NCBI RefSeq assembly: GCF_030209745.1
Contig: NZ_JARVRJ010000014.1
Span: 62,001 to 126,000, forward strand
Source of the DNA: Arthrobacter sp. fls2-241-R2A-200
Lineage (GTDB): Bacteria; Actinomycetota; Actinomycetes; Actinomycetales; Micrococcaceae
Direction of reading: 5' to 3'
DNA length: 64,000 nt
The position numbers were made by a program, and so were the translations under genes. The notes under the pieces were generated by a model that saw only the letters and a list, made by a program, of their open reading frames with translations, made no database searches and was not told the origin of the DNA. This document shows positions 8,356-17,044 of this stretch, piece after piece. The first letter of the stretch is position 1, and the number at the start of each line of letters is the position of its first letter.

Positions 8356-9309
8356 GTGCTTTCTGGACTGGTGATCGTTGACAAACCGCAGGGATGGACC
8401 AGCCACGATGTGGTTGGCCGGATGCGGCGACTGGCCAGCACCCGGAAAGTTGGTCACGCGGGCACCCTTGATCCCATGGCCACAGGTGTCCTGGTGCTTG
8501 GAATCAATAAGGCAACCCGCCTGCTGACCTACATCGTGGGCACCTCCAAGACGTACACGGCCACCATCAGGCTGGGCGAATCCACCATCACGGACGATGC
8601 CGAGGGTGAGGTCACTGAATCACGCAGCGCGGTTGATGTCACGGACGCTGCCATTGCAGCAGGGGTCGCAGCCCTGTCCGGGACTATCCAACAGGTTCCC
8701 AGCAGCGTCAGCGCCATCAAGGTCGATGGCGAACGTTCCTACGCGCGCGTCCGTTCCGGCCAAGAGGTCAAGCTTGCTCCCCGCCCGGTCACTATTCACC
8801 GCTTTGACGTCCACAATGTCCAACGGGTCGACGGCGGCAGGGTCATCGACGTCGACGTCACCGTGGAGTGTTCCTCCGGAACGTACATCCGGGCCCTCGC
8901 ACGGGACCTGGGCGCAGGCTTGGGCGTGGGAGGACACCTCACCGTATTGCGCAGGACGCAGGTGGGTCCCTACACGCTGGACCAAGCCCACACCCTGGCT
9001 GAACTGGCCGAGGAACTCGACGTCTTGGACATGTCCTTGGCGGCGCGCGCCCTGATGCCCAATCGGGAACTGACCGAAGACGAAGCAATAGAAATCTCTT
9101 ATGGGCGCCGTATCTCCGGAGGTCCGGGAGCCGGCACTCCGGATGCCGCGACGGCCGAGCGGCCGGCGGCGGCGTTCGCGCCGTCGGGGGAGCTTGTTGC
9201 TCTGTTGGCCGATACGGGCAGCTTCGCCAAACCCGTACTGGTGTTTGCCCCGGGTACAGGCGCCGGACCTGGCTCAGATGCGGGCGCCGACGCGCGGGAG
9301 GCGAAGTAG
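8356..9309 (+). CDS. truB: tRNA pseudouridine(55) synthase TruB
   Basis: TruB isomerises U55 in the T loop of tRNAs. The 317-residue protein begins LSGLVIVDKPQGWTSHDVV and contains the catalytic motif GHAGTLDPMATGVL with Asp39, then the LxGxxxQVPxxxSAIKxxGxRxYxxAR-type stretch (QQVPSSVSAIKVDGERSYARVRSG). A PUA-like C-terminal region is followed by a Gly/Ala-rich tail. GTG 8356 is the start because similarity begins exactly there and a TATACT box lies 7 bases upstream; the frame is open further upstream but reads through the promoter. The next gene begins 3 bases after the stop. Confidence 0.95.
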   Translation: MLSGLVIVDKPQGWTSHDVVGRMRRLASTRKVGHAGTLDPMATGVLVLGINKATRLLTYIVGTSKTYTATIRLGESTITDDAEGEVTESRSAVDVTDAAIAAGVAALSGTIQQVPSSVSAIKVDGERSYARVRSGQEVKLAPRPVTIHRFDVHNVQRVDGGRVIDVDVTVECSSGTYIRALARDLGAGLGVGGHLTVLRRTQVGPYTLDQAHTLAELAEELDVLDMSLAARALMPNRELTEDEAIEISYGRRISGGPGAGTPDAATAERPAAAFAPSGELVALLADTGSFAKPVLVFAPGTGAGPGSDAGADAREAK

Positions 9310-9311
9310 GC

Positions 9312-9665
9312 ATGGACGGTTACTTCTACTCAATCCTCGTGGTCGGTCTCGTCTCCACCGTCATGTGCTTGGTCGCCGGTCTCATGAAGAAAGCCCCCAA
9401 CGACCCCACCATCCTTTCCGTGCTCGCCGTCGAACTTGCCCTGCTGGTCTACCTTGTGGGCTCGATTGTGCGCGTAGCGTTGGGTGAGCGGATTGCGGGG
9501 GAGACCTGGGAGTTCTGGGGCTACATGATCACTGCGCTGATGATTCCGCTGGGCGCTGTGTATTGGGCCGTGCTGGAACGCACGCGCTGGTCCAACTTTG
9601 TCCTCGCAGCGGTGGGCGTGACCATCATGGTCATGGCCGCACGCATGAACCAGATCTGGTACTGA
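9312..9665 (+). CDS. Small integral membrane protein, conserved in actinobacteria
   Basis: This 117-residue protein has four predicted membrane helices: about residues 7-25 (ILVVGLVSTVMCLVAGLM), 34-56, 69-86 and 94-111. There are no catalytic motifs or charged pore residues. It begins 3 bases after truB and is followed after 19 bases by another four-helix protein, so the pair may function together. Function unknown. Confidence 0.8.
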   Translation: MDGYFYSILVVGLVSTVMCLVAGLMKKAPNDPTILSVLAVELALLVYLVGSIVRVALGERIAGETWEFWGYMITALMIPLGAVYWAVLERTRWSNFVLAAVGVTIMVMAARMNQIWY

Positions 9666-9684
9666 CTTGAAGGAAGAGCACAAC

Positions 9685-10116
9685 GTGACTGGAACTGAAC
9701 GCAACCAGCAGCTTCAACAGCCTGCCAAGGACACCCGGAATACGGGCCCGGGGCGTCTGCTGATTGCCGTGTATGCGATATTCGCGCTCTCCGCAACAGC
9801 TCGGGCAGGCTATCAAATCGCTACGAAGTTCGCTGATGCGCCGCTTTCGCACATCCTGTCGGCCTTTGCCGCCGTCGTCTATATCCTCGCAACGGTCTCC
9901 CTGGCCAAGCCGGGGCGCACCTGGTTCAAGGTGTCCCTGGCTGCGGTGCTGACCGAACTTGTGGGTGTGCTCGTGGTGGGGGCCATCAGCCTCTTCGATC
10001 CGGTCCTGTTCCCACACGATACCGTGTGGTCGCTGTTCGGCCGCGGGTACGGTTTTGTGCCCCTGGTGCTGCCTATCCTTGGGCTGTTGTGGCTGAACCG
10101 CCGGAGGCCGTCCTGA
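9685..10116 (+). CDS. Conserved four-helix membrane protein
   Basis: This is a 143-residue membrane protein with a polar ~28-residue N-terminus and hydrophobic segments near residues 29-45, 60-77, 84-106 and 122-137 (FVPLVLPILGLLWL). The GTG at 9685 follows GAAGGAAGAG at a good distance; a TTG at 9667 in frame would be too close to the preceding stop. It shares a transcription unit with the previous membrane gene and truB. No family function can be named. Confidence 0.78.
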   Translation: MTGTERNQQLQQPAKDTRNTGPGRLLIAVYAIFALSATARAGYQIATKFADAPLSHILSAFAAVVYILATVSLAKPGRTWFKVSLAAVLTELVGVLVVGAISLFDPVLFPHDTVWSLFGRGYGFVPLVLPILGLLWLNRRRPS

Positions 10117-10203
10117 GCCGCTGCGAGTGGCGGGTAACCTTAATATGTTCCGGCGCCGGAAGCTGCCGGGCACAATGAACATCTGCAGTAAAAGGCGAGG
10201 TTG

Positions 10204-11202
10204 ATGGTCCACATTTGGAACGATCCCACCGAGGTCCCCAGGGACTTCGGCCCGACTGCCGTTACGATCGGTAATTTCGACGGCGTCCACCGGGGCCATC
10301 AGCATGTTCTTTCGCAGTTGACCGGCGCCGCTAAGCGCCACGACATCCCTTCGGTTGCCGTGACGTTTGATCCCCATCCGGCCCAGGTCCACCGGCCGGG
10401 TTCCGCGCCGGAGCTGCTCATGGGGCTTGAGGACAAGCTCCAGGCCCTCGGTGCGGCGGGCGTGGATGCCGTGCTCGTCATGAAGTACACCCTTGACCTT
10501 GCCGCCATGTCGCCGGAGGCTTTTGTCCGCGACGTGCTTCTGGATGGTCTCCAGGCAAGCCATGTGGTGATCGGCCACGATCTCCGTTTTGGCGCCGGCA
10601 ACTCCGGCGATGTAGCCACCATGGAGGACTTGGGCGAGCAGTTTGGCTTTGGCGTCCAGGTGGTCAACGAGTACGGCGCCGGAGTATCCATCGACGACGG
10701 CGGCTCTGACCGCCGCTGCTCTTCGACCTGGGTCCGGGAAGCATTGTCAGAGGGCGACGTCACGACGGCGGCAGCCTTGCTGGGCAGGCCCCATCGCATG
10801 CGCGGCGAAGTGGTTCACGGTGCTGCCCGTGGCCGTGACCTTGGCTTCCCAACCGCAAACCTCGCCCACGACTCCACCGGGTTCATCCCGGCGGATGGCA
10901 TCTACGCCGGTTGGCTGGTCGATCAGTCCGGCACGCGGTGGCCCGCCGCGATCTCCGTGGGGTCCAACCCCACCTTCGATGGCGTCAGCCGCCAAGTGGA
11001 AGCGCACGTTATCGATCGCCCGGAGGAAAACGTGGAGGACTTCAACCTCTACGGCCAATGCGTCGCCGTCGAATTCACCCGCCGCCTGCGGGGCATGGTG
11101 GCCTATCGCGGACCCGAAGCCCTCGTGGAGCAGATGCGCCTGGACGTAGCCCAGGCCCATGAGTTGTTGACCGGGCCCGAGGCATTTCGACAACAACGCT
11201 GA
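10204..11202 (+). CDS. ribF: Bifunctional riboflavin kinase/FAD synthetase RibF
   Basis: RibF phosphorylates riboflavin to FMN and adenylylates FMN to FAD. The N-terminal half is the nucleotidyltransferase-fold FAD synthetase (AVTIGNFDGVHRGHQHVL, residues ~19-36; FDPHPAQVHRP; VIGHDLRFGAGNSGD). The C-terminal half is the flavokinase (RGRDLGFPTANLA, DGIYAGWLV, SVGSNPTFDG). At 332 residues it is full length. The ATG is preceded by AAGGCGAGG. The truB-ribF-rpsO-pnp order is common in bacteria. Confidence 0.96.
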   Translation: MVHIWNDPTEVPRDFGPTAVTIGNFDGVHRGHQHVLSQLTGAAKRHDIPSVAVTFDPHPAQVHRPGSAPELLMGLEDKLQALGAAGVDAVLVMKYTLDLAAMSPEAFVRDVLLDGLQASHVVIGHDLRFGAGNSGDVATMEDLGEQFGFGVQVVNEYGAGVSIDDGGSDRRCSSTWVREALSEGDVTTAAALLGRPHRMRGEVVHGAARGRDLGFPTANLAHDSTGFIPADGIYAGWLVDQSGTRWPAAISVGSNPTFDGVSRQVEAHVIDRPEENVEDFNLYGQCVAVEFTRRLRGMVAYRGPEALVEQMRLDVAQAHELLTGPEAFRQQR

Positions 11203-11223
11203 CCTCCCGGTAAACTGATAAGT

Positions 11224-11260
11224 GGTCCGGCTGCAGTCCGTGGCGGCTGGACCTGTTTTT
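11224..11260 (+). terminator. Hairpin plus U tract between ribF and rpsO
   Basis: GGTCCGGCTGC (11224-11234) pairs with GCGGCTGGACC (11243-11253) with two wobble pairs, followed by TGTTTTT (11254-11260). It has the form of an intrinsic terminator and most simply ends ribF mRNA. It could also act as an attenuator if readthrough feeds rpsO, whose start is 77 bases further on. Confidence 0.75.
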
Positions 11261-11337
11261 GTGTGCGGCGACGCAGCAAGGGCAACCCGTCAGCGAGGCG
11301 CTGCATCGGGACGCACGGCACAACTCTAGGAGTTCAC

Positions 11338-11607
11338 GTGGCACTTGAAGCCGCTGTCAAGCAGTCCATCATCAAGGAATACGCAACCTCTGAAGGCGAC
11401 ACCGGTTCGCCCGAGGTGCAGGTTGCTGTCCTGACCCAGCGGATCAAGGATCTGACTGAGCACATGAAGGAGCACAAGCACGACTTCCACACCCAGCGCG
11501 GTTTGCTGGCCATGGTTGGTCGTCGCAAGCGCATGCTTTCCTACCTGAAGAACACTGACATCGCCCGCTACCGTTCGCTCATCGAGCGCCTCGGCCTGCG
11601 TCGCTAG
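11338..11607 (+). CDS. rpsO: 30S ribosomal protein S15
   Basis: S15 is a primary 16S-binding protein of the central domain. The 89-residue length is exactly the family norm. Motifs include [35 protein letters not shown] helices and the [12 protein letters not shown]...[14 protein letters not shown]-terminus. GTG 11338 is chosen by family length and the TAGGAG ribosome site at 11327-11332; the frame is open upstream. S15 commonly represses its own translation through its leader, and the 130-base leader here would permit that. Confidence 0.97.
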   Translation: MALEAAVKQSIIKEYATSEGDTGSPEVQVAVLTQRIKDLTEHMKEHKHDFHTQRGLLAMVGRRKRMLSYLKNTDIARYRSLIERLGLRR

Positions 11608-11620
11608 TCTGCCTTTAGGC

Positions 11621-11649
11621 GTGGCCCGGACCCCGGCGGAACGGGCCAC
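11621..11649 (+). terminator. Terminator-like hairpin after rpsO
   Basis: GTGGCCCG (11621-11628) and CGGGCCAC (11642-11649) form an 8-bp stem followed by a poor CTTCTTCA tail. It begins 13 bases after the rpsO stop. The following ~200 bases to pnp are an untranslated leader with no other feature that I can support. Confidence 0.6.
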
Positions 11650-11849
11650 CTTCTTCACCAAAAACTAAAAACAGGAATCAACCGCATCGCGCATTCGCGG
11701 TCCTCGGTAGTGATTCCCGGGAAGGCCCTCTGTGGCCGTGAACGCCCGTGGATCTCGATCGATGACCGGGTGTCGTACAGGCCAGGAATAAAGAAGAGGC
11801 CTGGGTTGATGCGGCGGACTTCCGCTAACAGAAACGGAGGTGACTCTCT

Positions 11850-14102
11850 ATGGAGGGTCCCGAAATCCAGTTCTCCGAAGCCATTATCGACAACGGCCGT
11901 TTCGGCAAGCGCGTCATTCGCTTCGAAACCGGCCGCCTCGCCAAGCAGGCCGCTGGCGCCTCGATGGTCTACATCGACGACGACACTGCGTTGCTTTCGG
12001 CCACCACGGCAGGCAAGCAGCCGCGCGAGGGTTTTGACTTCTTCCCGCTGACGGTCGACGTCGAAGAGCGCATGTACGCTGCCGGCCGCATCCCGGGTTC
12101 GTTCTTCCGCCGCGAGGGACGCCCGTCCACCGAAGCCATCTTGGCTTGCCGCCTCATGGACCGCCCGCTGCGCCCTGCCTTCGTTAAGGGCTTGCGCAAC
12201 GAGGTCCAGATCGTCGTCACCGTCCTGGCGATCAACCCCGATGAGCTGTACGACGTCGTCGCGATCAACGCGTCGTCGATGTCCACGCAGCTTTCCGGCC
12301 TCCCGTTCTCGGGCCCGATCGGCGGTGTCCGTGTTGCACTGATCGCCGATGAGCAGGGTTCGCAGTGGGTTGCCTTCCCGAAGCACTCGCAGCTCGAGAA
12401 CGCCGTGTTCAACATGGTCGTTGCCGGCCGCGTTGCAGGTGACGATGTCGCCATCATGATGGTCGAAGCAGAAGCCACCGACAACTCCTGGAACCTCATC
12501 AAGGAACAGGGCGCCACCGCTCCCACCGAAGAGGTTGTTTCCGAGGGCCTCGAGGCTGCCAAGCCGTTCATCAAGGCACTGTGCGATGCACAGGCAGACC
12601 TGGCAGCCCGCGCTGCCAAGCCCACTGTCGAGTTCCCCGTCTTCCTTGACTACCAGGACGACGTCTACGCCGCAGTTGAGTCTGCCGCGGCCGAGAAGCT
12701 GGCCGCTGTGTTCCAGATCGCCGACAAGCAGGAGCGCGACGCCGCTTCCGACGAGCTCAAGGACGAGGTCCTTGGGGCACTTGCCGGAAACTTCGAAGGC
12801 CGCGAGAAGGAGCTGTCCGCAGCTTTCCGCTCCGTGACCAAGCAGGTTGTCCGCCAGCGCATCCTCAAGGACCAGATCCGCATCGATGGCCGTGGCCTGA
12901 CGGATATCCGCCAGCTCACCGCTGAGGTTGAGGTCTTGCCGCGCGTTCACGGTTCTGCCATCTTCGAGCGCGGCGAAACCCAGATCATGGGTGTCACCAC
13001 GCTGAACATGCTCAAGATGGAACAGCAGATCGACTCGTTGTCGCCGGTAACGCGCAAGCGCTACATGCACAACTACAACTTCCCGCCGTACTCCACCGGT
13101 GAGACGGGCCGCGTTGGTTCCCCGAAGCGCCGCGAAATCGGCCATGGCGCCCTCGCAGAGCGCGCTTTGGTTCCGGTCCTGCCGAGCCGTGAAGAGTTCC
13201 CGTACGCCATCCGCCAGGTATCCGAGGCTCTCGGTTCCAACGGTTCGACGTCCATGGGCTCGGTGTGTGCCTCGACGCTCTCCATGCTCAACGCCGGTGT
13301 GCCCCTGAAGGCAGCCGTTGCCGGTATCGCCATGGGCTTGGTCTCTGACCAGGTTGACGGCCAGACCCGCTACGCAGCCTTGACTGACATCCTTGGTGCC
13401 GAAGACGCTTTCGGTGACATGGACTTCAAGGTAGCCGGTACGTCGGAGTTCGTCACGGCTATCCAGCTGGACACCAAGCTTGACGGCATTCCCGCCTCCG
13501 TGCTGGCAGCAGCACTGAAGCAGGCCCGTGAAGCGCGCCTCCACATCCTCGAGGTCATCAACGCCGCGATCGACACCCCGGACGAGCTCTCCGAGTTCGC
13601 CCCGCGCGTCATCGCCGTCAAGATCCCCGTGGACAAGATCGGCGAGGTCATTGGCCCCAAGGGCAAGATGATCAACCAGATCCAGGAAGACACCGGCGCG
13701 GACATCTCCATCGAAGATGACGGCACCGTCTACATTGGCGCCACCAACGGTCCGTCTGCAGATGCAGCACGAACCGCTATCAACGCCATTGCCAACCCGC
13801 AGGTTCCGGAAATCGGCGAGCGCTACCTGGGTACGGTCGTCAAGACCACCACCTTCGGCGCTTTCATTTCCCTTACCCCGGGCAAGGACGGCCTGCTGCA
13901 CATCTCCGAGCTCCGCAAGCTGGCCAACGGCAAGCGCGTGGACAACGTTGATGACGTCGTCTCCGTGGGCCAGAAGGTCCAGGTGGAGATCACCAAGATC
14001 GATGACCGCGGCAAGCTCTCGCTGTCACCGGTTGTCGCCGATGAAGAAGGCGCAGCCTCCGAGGACGTAGCGGCTGAGGCTGTAGAAGCTTCCGCAGAGT
14101 AG
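11850..14102 (+). CDS. pnp: Polyribonucleotide nucleotidyltransferase (PNPase)
   Basis: PNPase is a trimeric phosphorolytic 3'-5' exoribonuclease in mRNA decay; the actinobacterial enzyme was once studied as a guanosine pentaphosphate synthetase. Two RNase PH domains are present ([20 protein letters not shown] near residue 90; [20 protein letters not shown] and [12 protein letters not shown] in the second), separated by the all-alpha linker. A KH domain with [16 protein letters not shown] lies near residue 600, an S1 domain from about 655, and an acidic Ala/Glu tail at the end. The start ATG has GGAGG at 11836-11840. Complete, 750 residues. Confidence 0.97.
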   Translation: MEGPEIQFSEAIIDNGRFGKRVIRFETGRLAKQAAGASMVYIDDDTALLSATTAGKQPREGFDFFPLTVDVEERMYAAGRIPGSFFRREGRPSTEAILACRLMDRPLRPAFVKGLRNEVQIVVTVLAINPDELYDVVAINASSMSTQLSGLPFSGPIGGVRVALIADEQGSQWVAFPKHSQLENAVFNMVVAGRVAGDDVAIMMVEAEATDNSWNLIKEQGATAPTEEVVSEGLEAAKPFIKALCDAQADLAARAAKPTVEFPVFLDYQDDVYAAVESAAAEKLAAVFQIADKQERDAASDELKDEVLGALAGNFEGREKELSAAFRSVTKQVVRQRILKDQIRIDGRGLTDIRQLTAEVEVLPRVHGSAIFERGETQIMGVTTLNMLKMEQQIDSLSPVTRKRYMHNYNFPPYSTGETGRVGSPKRREIGHGALAERALVPVLPSREEFPYAIRQVSEALGSNGSTSMGSVCASTLSMLNAGVPLKAAVAGIAMGLVSDQVDGQTRYAALTDILGAEDAFGDMDFKVAGTSEFVTAIQLDTKLDGIPASVLAAALKQAREARLHILEVINAAIDTPDELSEFAPRVIAVKIPVDKIGEVIGPKGKMINQIQEDTGADISIEDDGTVYIGATNGPSADAARTAINAIANPQVPEIGERYLGTVVKTTTFGAFISLTPGKDGLLHISELRKLANGKRVDNVDDVVSVGQKVQVEITKIDDRGKLSLSPVVADEEGAASEDVAAEAVEASAE

Positions 14103-14123
14103 TTCCTTGAAGTAGTACCCGGC

Positions 14124-14158
14124 GGGGCTGGTGGGCTTGAAAAAGCTCCACCGGCCCC
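14124..14158 (+). terminator. Terminator-like hairpin after pnp
   Basis: GGGGCTGGTGGGCTT (14124-14138) pairs imperfectly with AAGCTCCACCGGCCCC (14143-14158) around a GAAA-type loop. It begins 21 bases after the pnp stop. Its position also argues against an upstream GTG (14131) as start of the next gene, since that would lie inside the stem. Confidence 0.65.
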
Positions 14159-14184
14159 TTCGGACCTTAACCCGAAAGGCTTTG

Positions 14185-15528
14185 ATGACAGTCGTACCCT
14201 TGCCCTTGGAGCAAACTCTCCCTGGTGGCGAATTGATCCACGGAGCCGAAGGCGGGTCTGTGGTTCGGCGCTCGGTGCTACCGGGCGGCGTCCGCGTCCT
14301 CACCGAGGCCATGCCCGGGCAGCGTTCGGCGACTATTGGCTTCTGGGTGGCAGTTGGCTCGCGTGATGAGGCCGAGGGCCAGCACGGGTCCACGCACTTT
14401 CTTGAGCATTTGCTCTTCAAGGGCACCAAGCGCCGCACAGCACTGGAGATCGCGTCCGCCTTTGACGAGGTGGGCGGGGAATCCAACGCGGCGACGGCAA
14501 AGGAGAGCACCTGCTACTTCGCCCGGGTGCTCGACACCGACCTCCCCATGGCGATCGATGTGATTGCGGACATGGTCACAGGTGCCGTGCTGGATCCCGC
14601 TGAACTTGAGCAGGAACGCGATGTGATCCTTGAGGAAATCGCCATGGATAGCGATGACCCCACAGATGTTGCCCATGAAAAGTTCGTTGAGGCGGTGCTG
14701 GGCACCCACCCGTTGGCCCGTCCGATCGGTGGAACTCCGGATGCCATCAGAGCTGTGGCAAGGGACTCGGTTTGGGAGCACTACCAGCGGTATTACCGGC
14801 CCGAGGAACTTGTCATTACCGCCGCCGGTGGCTTGGATCACGACGTCGTCTGCAACCTGGTGCTCGATGCCCTGACCGCGGCCGGCTGGCAGCTTGAGCC
14901 GGGAGTTTCCCCTGTCCAGCGCCGTGCGACGAACCAGGCCGTCATTTCCGGAACGCCCGGCCTCCATGTGGTCAAACGTCCGGTGGAGCAGGCCAACATC
15001 ATTATGGGTTGCCCCACGATGGTGGCCACGGACGATCGTCGGTTCGTGATGAGCGTCCTGAATGCTGTCCTGGGCGGGGGAATGTCCTCAAGGTTGTTCC
15101 AGGAGATCCGGGAAAAGCGCGGCCTTGTCTACTCCACCTATTCCTTCACGGCGGCTTACGCCGACGCCGGGTACTTCGGCATGTACGCCGGATGCACGCC
15201 GTCGAAGGTTCGGCAGGTAGTGGATCTGCTCGGTGTTGAGCTGGATAAGCTCGCCCAGGATGGGATCACCGAGGAAGAGCTCCGGAAGGCTGTTGGCCAA
15301 CTGAGTGGCGGGATCGTCTTGGCGCTGGAAGACACCGGCTCCCGGATGTCCAGGCTGGGACGGGCGGAACTGGTGTCCGGAGAGTTCCAGGACATTGATG
15401 AGACGCTCGCACGAATCCAAGCAGTGACCGTTGACGAGGTCCAGGAACTGGCCCGGGAACTTGCCGAGGCTCCGCGCACCATCACCGTCGTCGGGCCTTT
15501 CGAGGACAACGAGACCTTCGGGCTCTAG
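14185..15528 (+). CDS. M16 family zinc metallopeptidase (mitochondrial-processing-peptidase-like)
   Basis: This inverzincin protease has HFLEH at residues 71-75 (His71, Glu74, His75) and a Glu-rich downstream helix (EQERDVILEEIAMD) supplying the third ligand. The second, inactive-type half carries the RxxxF/Y-like loop (EKRGLVYSTYSFT). At 447 residues it has the single-chain bacterial length. Substrates are unknown; homologues regularly follow pnp in actinobacteria and Firmicutes. The ATG at 14185 follows GAAAGG and excludes the terminator stem. Confidence 0.92.
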   Translation: MTVVPLPLEQTLPGGELIHGAEGGSVVRRSVLPGGVRVLTEAMPGQRSATIGFWVAVGSRDEAEGQHGSTHFLEHLLFKGTKRRTALEIASAFDEVGGESNAATAKESTCYFARVLDTDLPMAIDVIADMVTGAVLDPAELEQERDVILEEIAMDSDDPTDVAHEKFVEAVLGTHPLARPIGGTPDAIRAVARDSVWEHYQRYYRPEELVITAAGGLDHDVVCNLVLDALTAAGWQLEPGVSPVQRRATNQAVISGTPGLHVVKRPVEQANIIMGCPTMVATDDRRFVMSVLNAVLGGGMSSRLFQEIREKRGLVYSTYSFTAAYADAGYFGMYAGCTPSKVRQVVDLLGVELDKLAQDGITEEELRKAVGQLSGGIVLALEDTGSRMSRLGRAELVSGEFQDIDETLARIQAVTVDEVQELARELAEAPRTITVVGPFEDNETFGL

Positions 15529-15556
15529 CGGGCCGGGTCTTTGGCGGGTGAGGGCT

Positions 15557-15823
15557 CTAGCCTCCGGCGAAGGGAGGCAGGACGTCGATGACGTCCTCCG
15601 AGCCCAATTCCATGGAGTGGTCCCGGACGGCAACCTCATTGCGTAGGAAGCTGCTCCGGGCCACGATACGCGCCAGCGGCGGAGTGCCTTCGGGAGGAAG
15701 TGGACGTTCGACGGCGAGGGCCACCTCGAGTAGCGCGTGCAGGTTGGTTCCTTCCGGAAGCGCGTGCACTTCCTCGTCCACACCTGCCGCTGCGCGTGCG
15801 GCAGCGAAGTATCGTACAAGCAA
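15557..15823 (-). CDS. moaD: Molybdopterin synthase sulfur-carrier subunit MoaD
   Basis: MoaD is the ubiquitin-fold protein whose C-terminal glycine carries the thiocarboxylate used by MoaE to make molybdopterin. The 88-residue protein ends in PPFAGG, the required Gly-Gly, and begins LVRYFAAARAAAGV. The start is a TTG at 15823, but a GGAGG (minus strand, inside the moaA 3' end) sits 9 bases upstream. It is separated from moaA by 4 bases and certainly cotranscribed. Its partner moaE is 33 kb away at 49144-49599. Confidence 0.92.
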   Translation of the reverse strand: MLVRYFAAARAAAGVDEEVHALPEGTNLHALLEVALAVERPLPPEGTPPLARIVARSSFLRNEVAVRDHSMELGSEDVIDVLPPFAGG

Positions 15824-15827
15824 GGAT

Positions 15828-16967
15828 TCAGCCTCCGATGGCGCTCATGCTGCGGTCCGGCTGGACGAAGTCCGGTGCTCCCAGGCCCGTGTGGTCCATG
15901 CCGTGGGCTTTGGGCTTTGCCCACATCGCGTCCTGCCAACGCGCCACCAGCTCTGCGTCCGTGGCACCGGAGCGCAACAGGCCCAACAGGTCGAATTCTT
16001 CACGGGAAAACAGGCAACTCATGATCTTGCCTTCAGCCGTGATGCGGGTGCGGCGGCAGTCCGAACAGAAGGGCTCGGTGACCGAGGCGATGATCCCTAC
16101 CGTGCCAAGCACCGGCCCGGTCGCTTCACCGGACGCTGCGTCCCGGCGTCGAACGTCAAATCTTTCGGCCGGGGCGCCATCCCTTGCGCGGCTGTCCGGG
16201 CTGAGGACAAAGTCGCGGGACAAGAGCGTGCGGATTTCCGCGGCCGTGATCATGGTGCGACGAGTCCAGCCGTGGTCAGCGTCAAGGGGCATCTGTTCAA
16301 TAAATCGCAGTTCGTAACCGCGTCCCAGAGCCCACTCCAAGAGGTCGGGGGACTCGGTGTCGTTGATGCCCCGCATCAGGACCGCGTTGAGCTTGACCGG
16401 TCCGAGGCCTGCGGCCCAAGCGGCATCGACGCCGGCGAGGACGCGGTCCAGGAAGGGGCGCCGGGTAAGTTTGGTGAAGGTTTCCTCGTGGAGGGAATCA
16501 AGTGAGACGTTGATACGGGTCAGGCCGGCGGCCTTGAGGCTGGCGGCTTTCTTGTCCAGCCCGACGCCATTGGTGGTCATGGAGATGGGCAGTTCCGGAT
16601 GGTTACCGCGGATGGCCGCGATGATGTCCGGCAAGTCGGCGCGGACCAGCGGCTCACCTCCGGTAAGCCGCAACTCCCGCACTCCCAGTGCTTCCACTCC
16701 TAGCCGAACGATCCGGACGATCTCGTCCTTGGTCATGACAGCTTGTTTGGAGAGCCACTCCAACCCCTCGGCCGGCATGCAGTAGGTGCATCTCAAGTTG
16801 CATTTGTCCGTCAAAGACAGGCGCATGTCCGTGGCGCGCCGACCGTAACGATCCCACAGCCCGGCCGGAGTATCAGCCGGGCGTGGAGGCGGTACCAAGC
16901 CGCTTGCAAGGTTTCCGCCGGCACGGTCACCACTGGGAAGTGCCGGGATGCCCAGCTGAACAGTCAT
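15828..16967 (-). CDS. moaA: GTP 3',8-cyclase MoaA
   Basis: MoaA is the radical-SAM enzyme that starts molybdenum cofactor synthesis by converting GTP to 3',8-cyclo-GTP. The N-terminal SAM cluster motif is Cys56-X3-Cys60-X2-Cys63 (CNLRCTYC); the second cluster is in FCSDCRRTRITAEGKIMSC. GGEPLVR and the C-terminal Gly-Gly (SAIGG), which is essential in MoaA, are present. Length 379 includes an N-terminal Pro/Gly-rich extension of about 35 residues. A TAGCCT box 6 bases upstream of the ATG suggests a leaderless transcript. Confidence 0.95.
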   Translation of the reverse strand: MTVQLGIPALPSGDRAGGNLASGLVPPPRPADTPAGLWDRYGRRATDMRLSLTDKCNLRCTYCMPAEGLEWLSKQAVMTKDEIVRIVRLGVEALGVRELRLTGGEPLVRADLPDIIAAIRGNHPELPISMTTNGVGLDKKAASLKAAGLTRINVSLDSLHEETFTKLTRRPFLDRVLAGVDAAWAAGLGPVKLNAVLMRGINDTESPDLLEWALGRGYELRFIEQMPLDADHGWTRRTMITAAEIRTLLSRDFVLSPDSRARDGAPAERFDVRRRDAASGEATGPVLGTVGIIASVTEPFCSDCRRTRITAEGKIMSCLFSREEFDLLGLLRSGATDAELVARWQDAMWAKPKAHGMDHTGLGAPDFVQPDRSMSAIGG

Positions 16968-16973
16968 AAATTC

Positions 16974-16979
16974 AGGCTA
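16974..16979 (-). promoter_or_regulatory. -10 box of the moaA-moaD operon
   Basis: TAGCCT on the minus strand ends 6 bases before the moaA ATG (16967). No ribosome site lies between, consistent with a leaderless start. No molybdenum-cofactor riboswitch-like structure fits in the 77-base gap to the upstream gene. Confidence 0.5.
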
Positions 16980-17044
16980 CGCCACACTGGTGAGCAGTGA
17001 CACATCGAAGCCCGCTTTGCCGTCTCCTGGGAAACGTGACTGCT

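Noticed and set aside
11655..13901. 748-codon open frame opposite pnp
   Set aside because: Mirror of the pnp codon pattern, no ribosome site, no family features.
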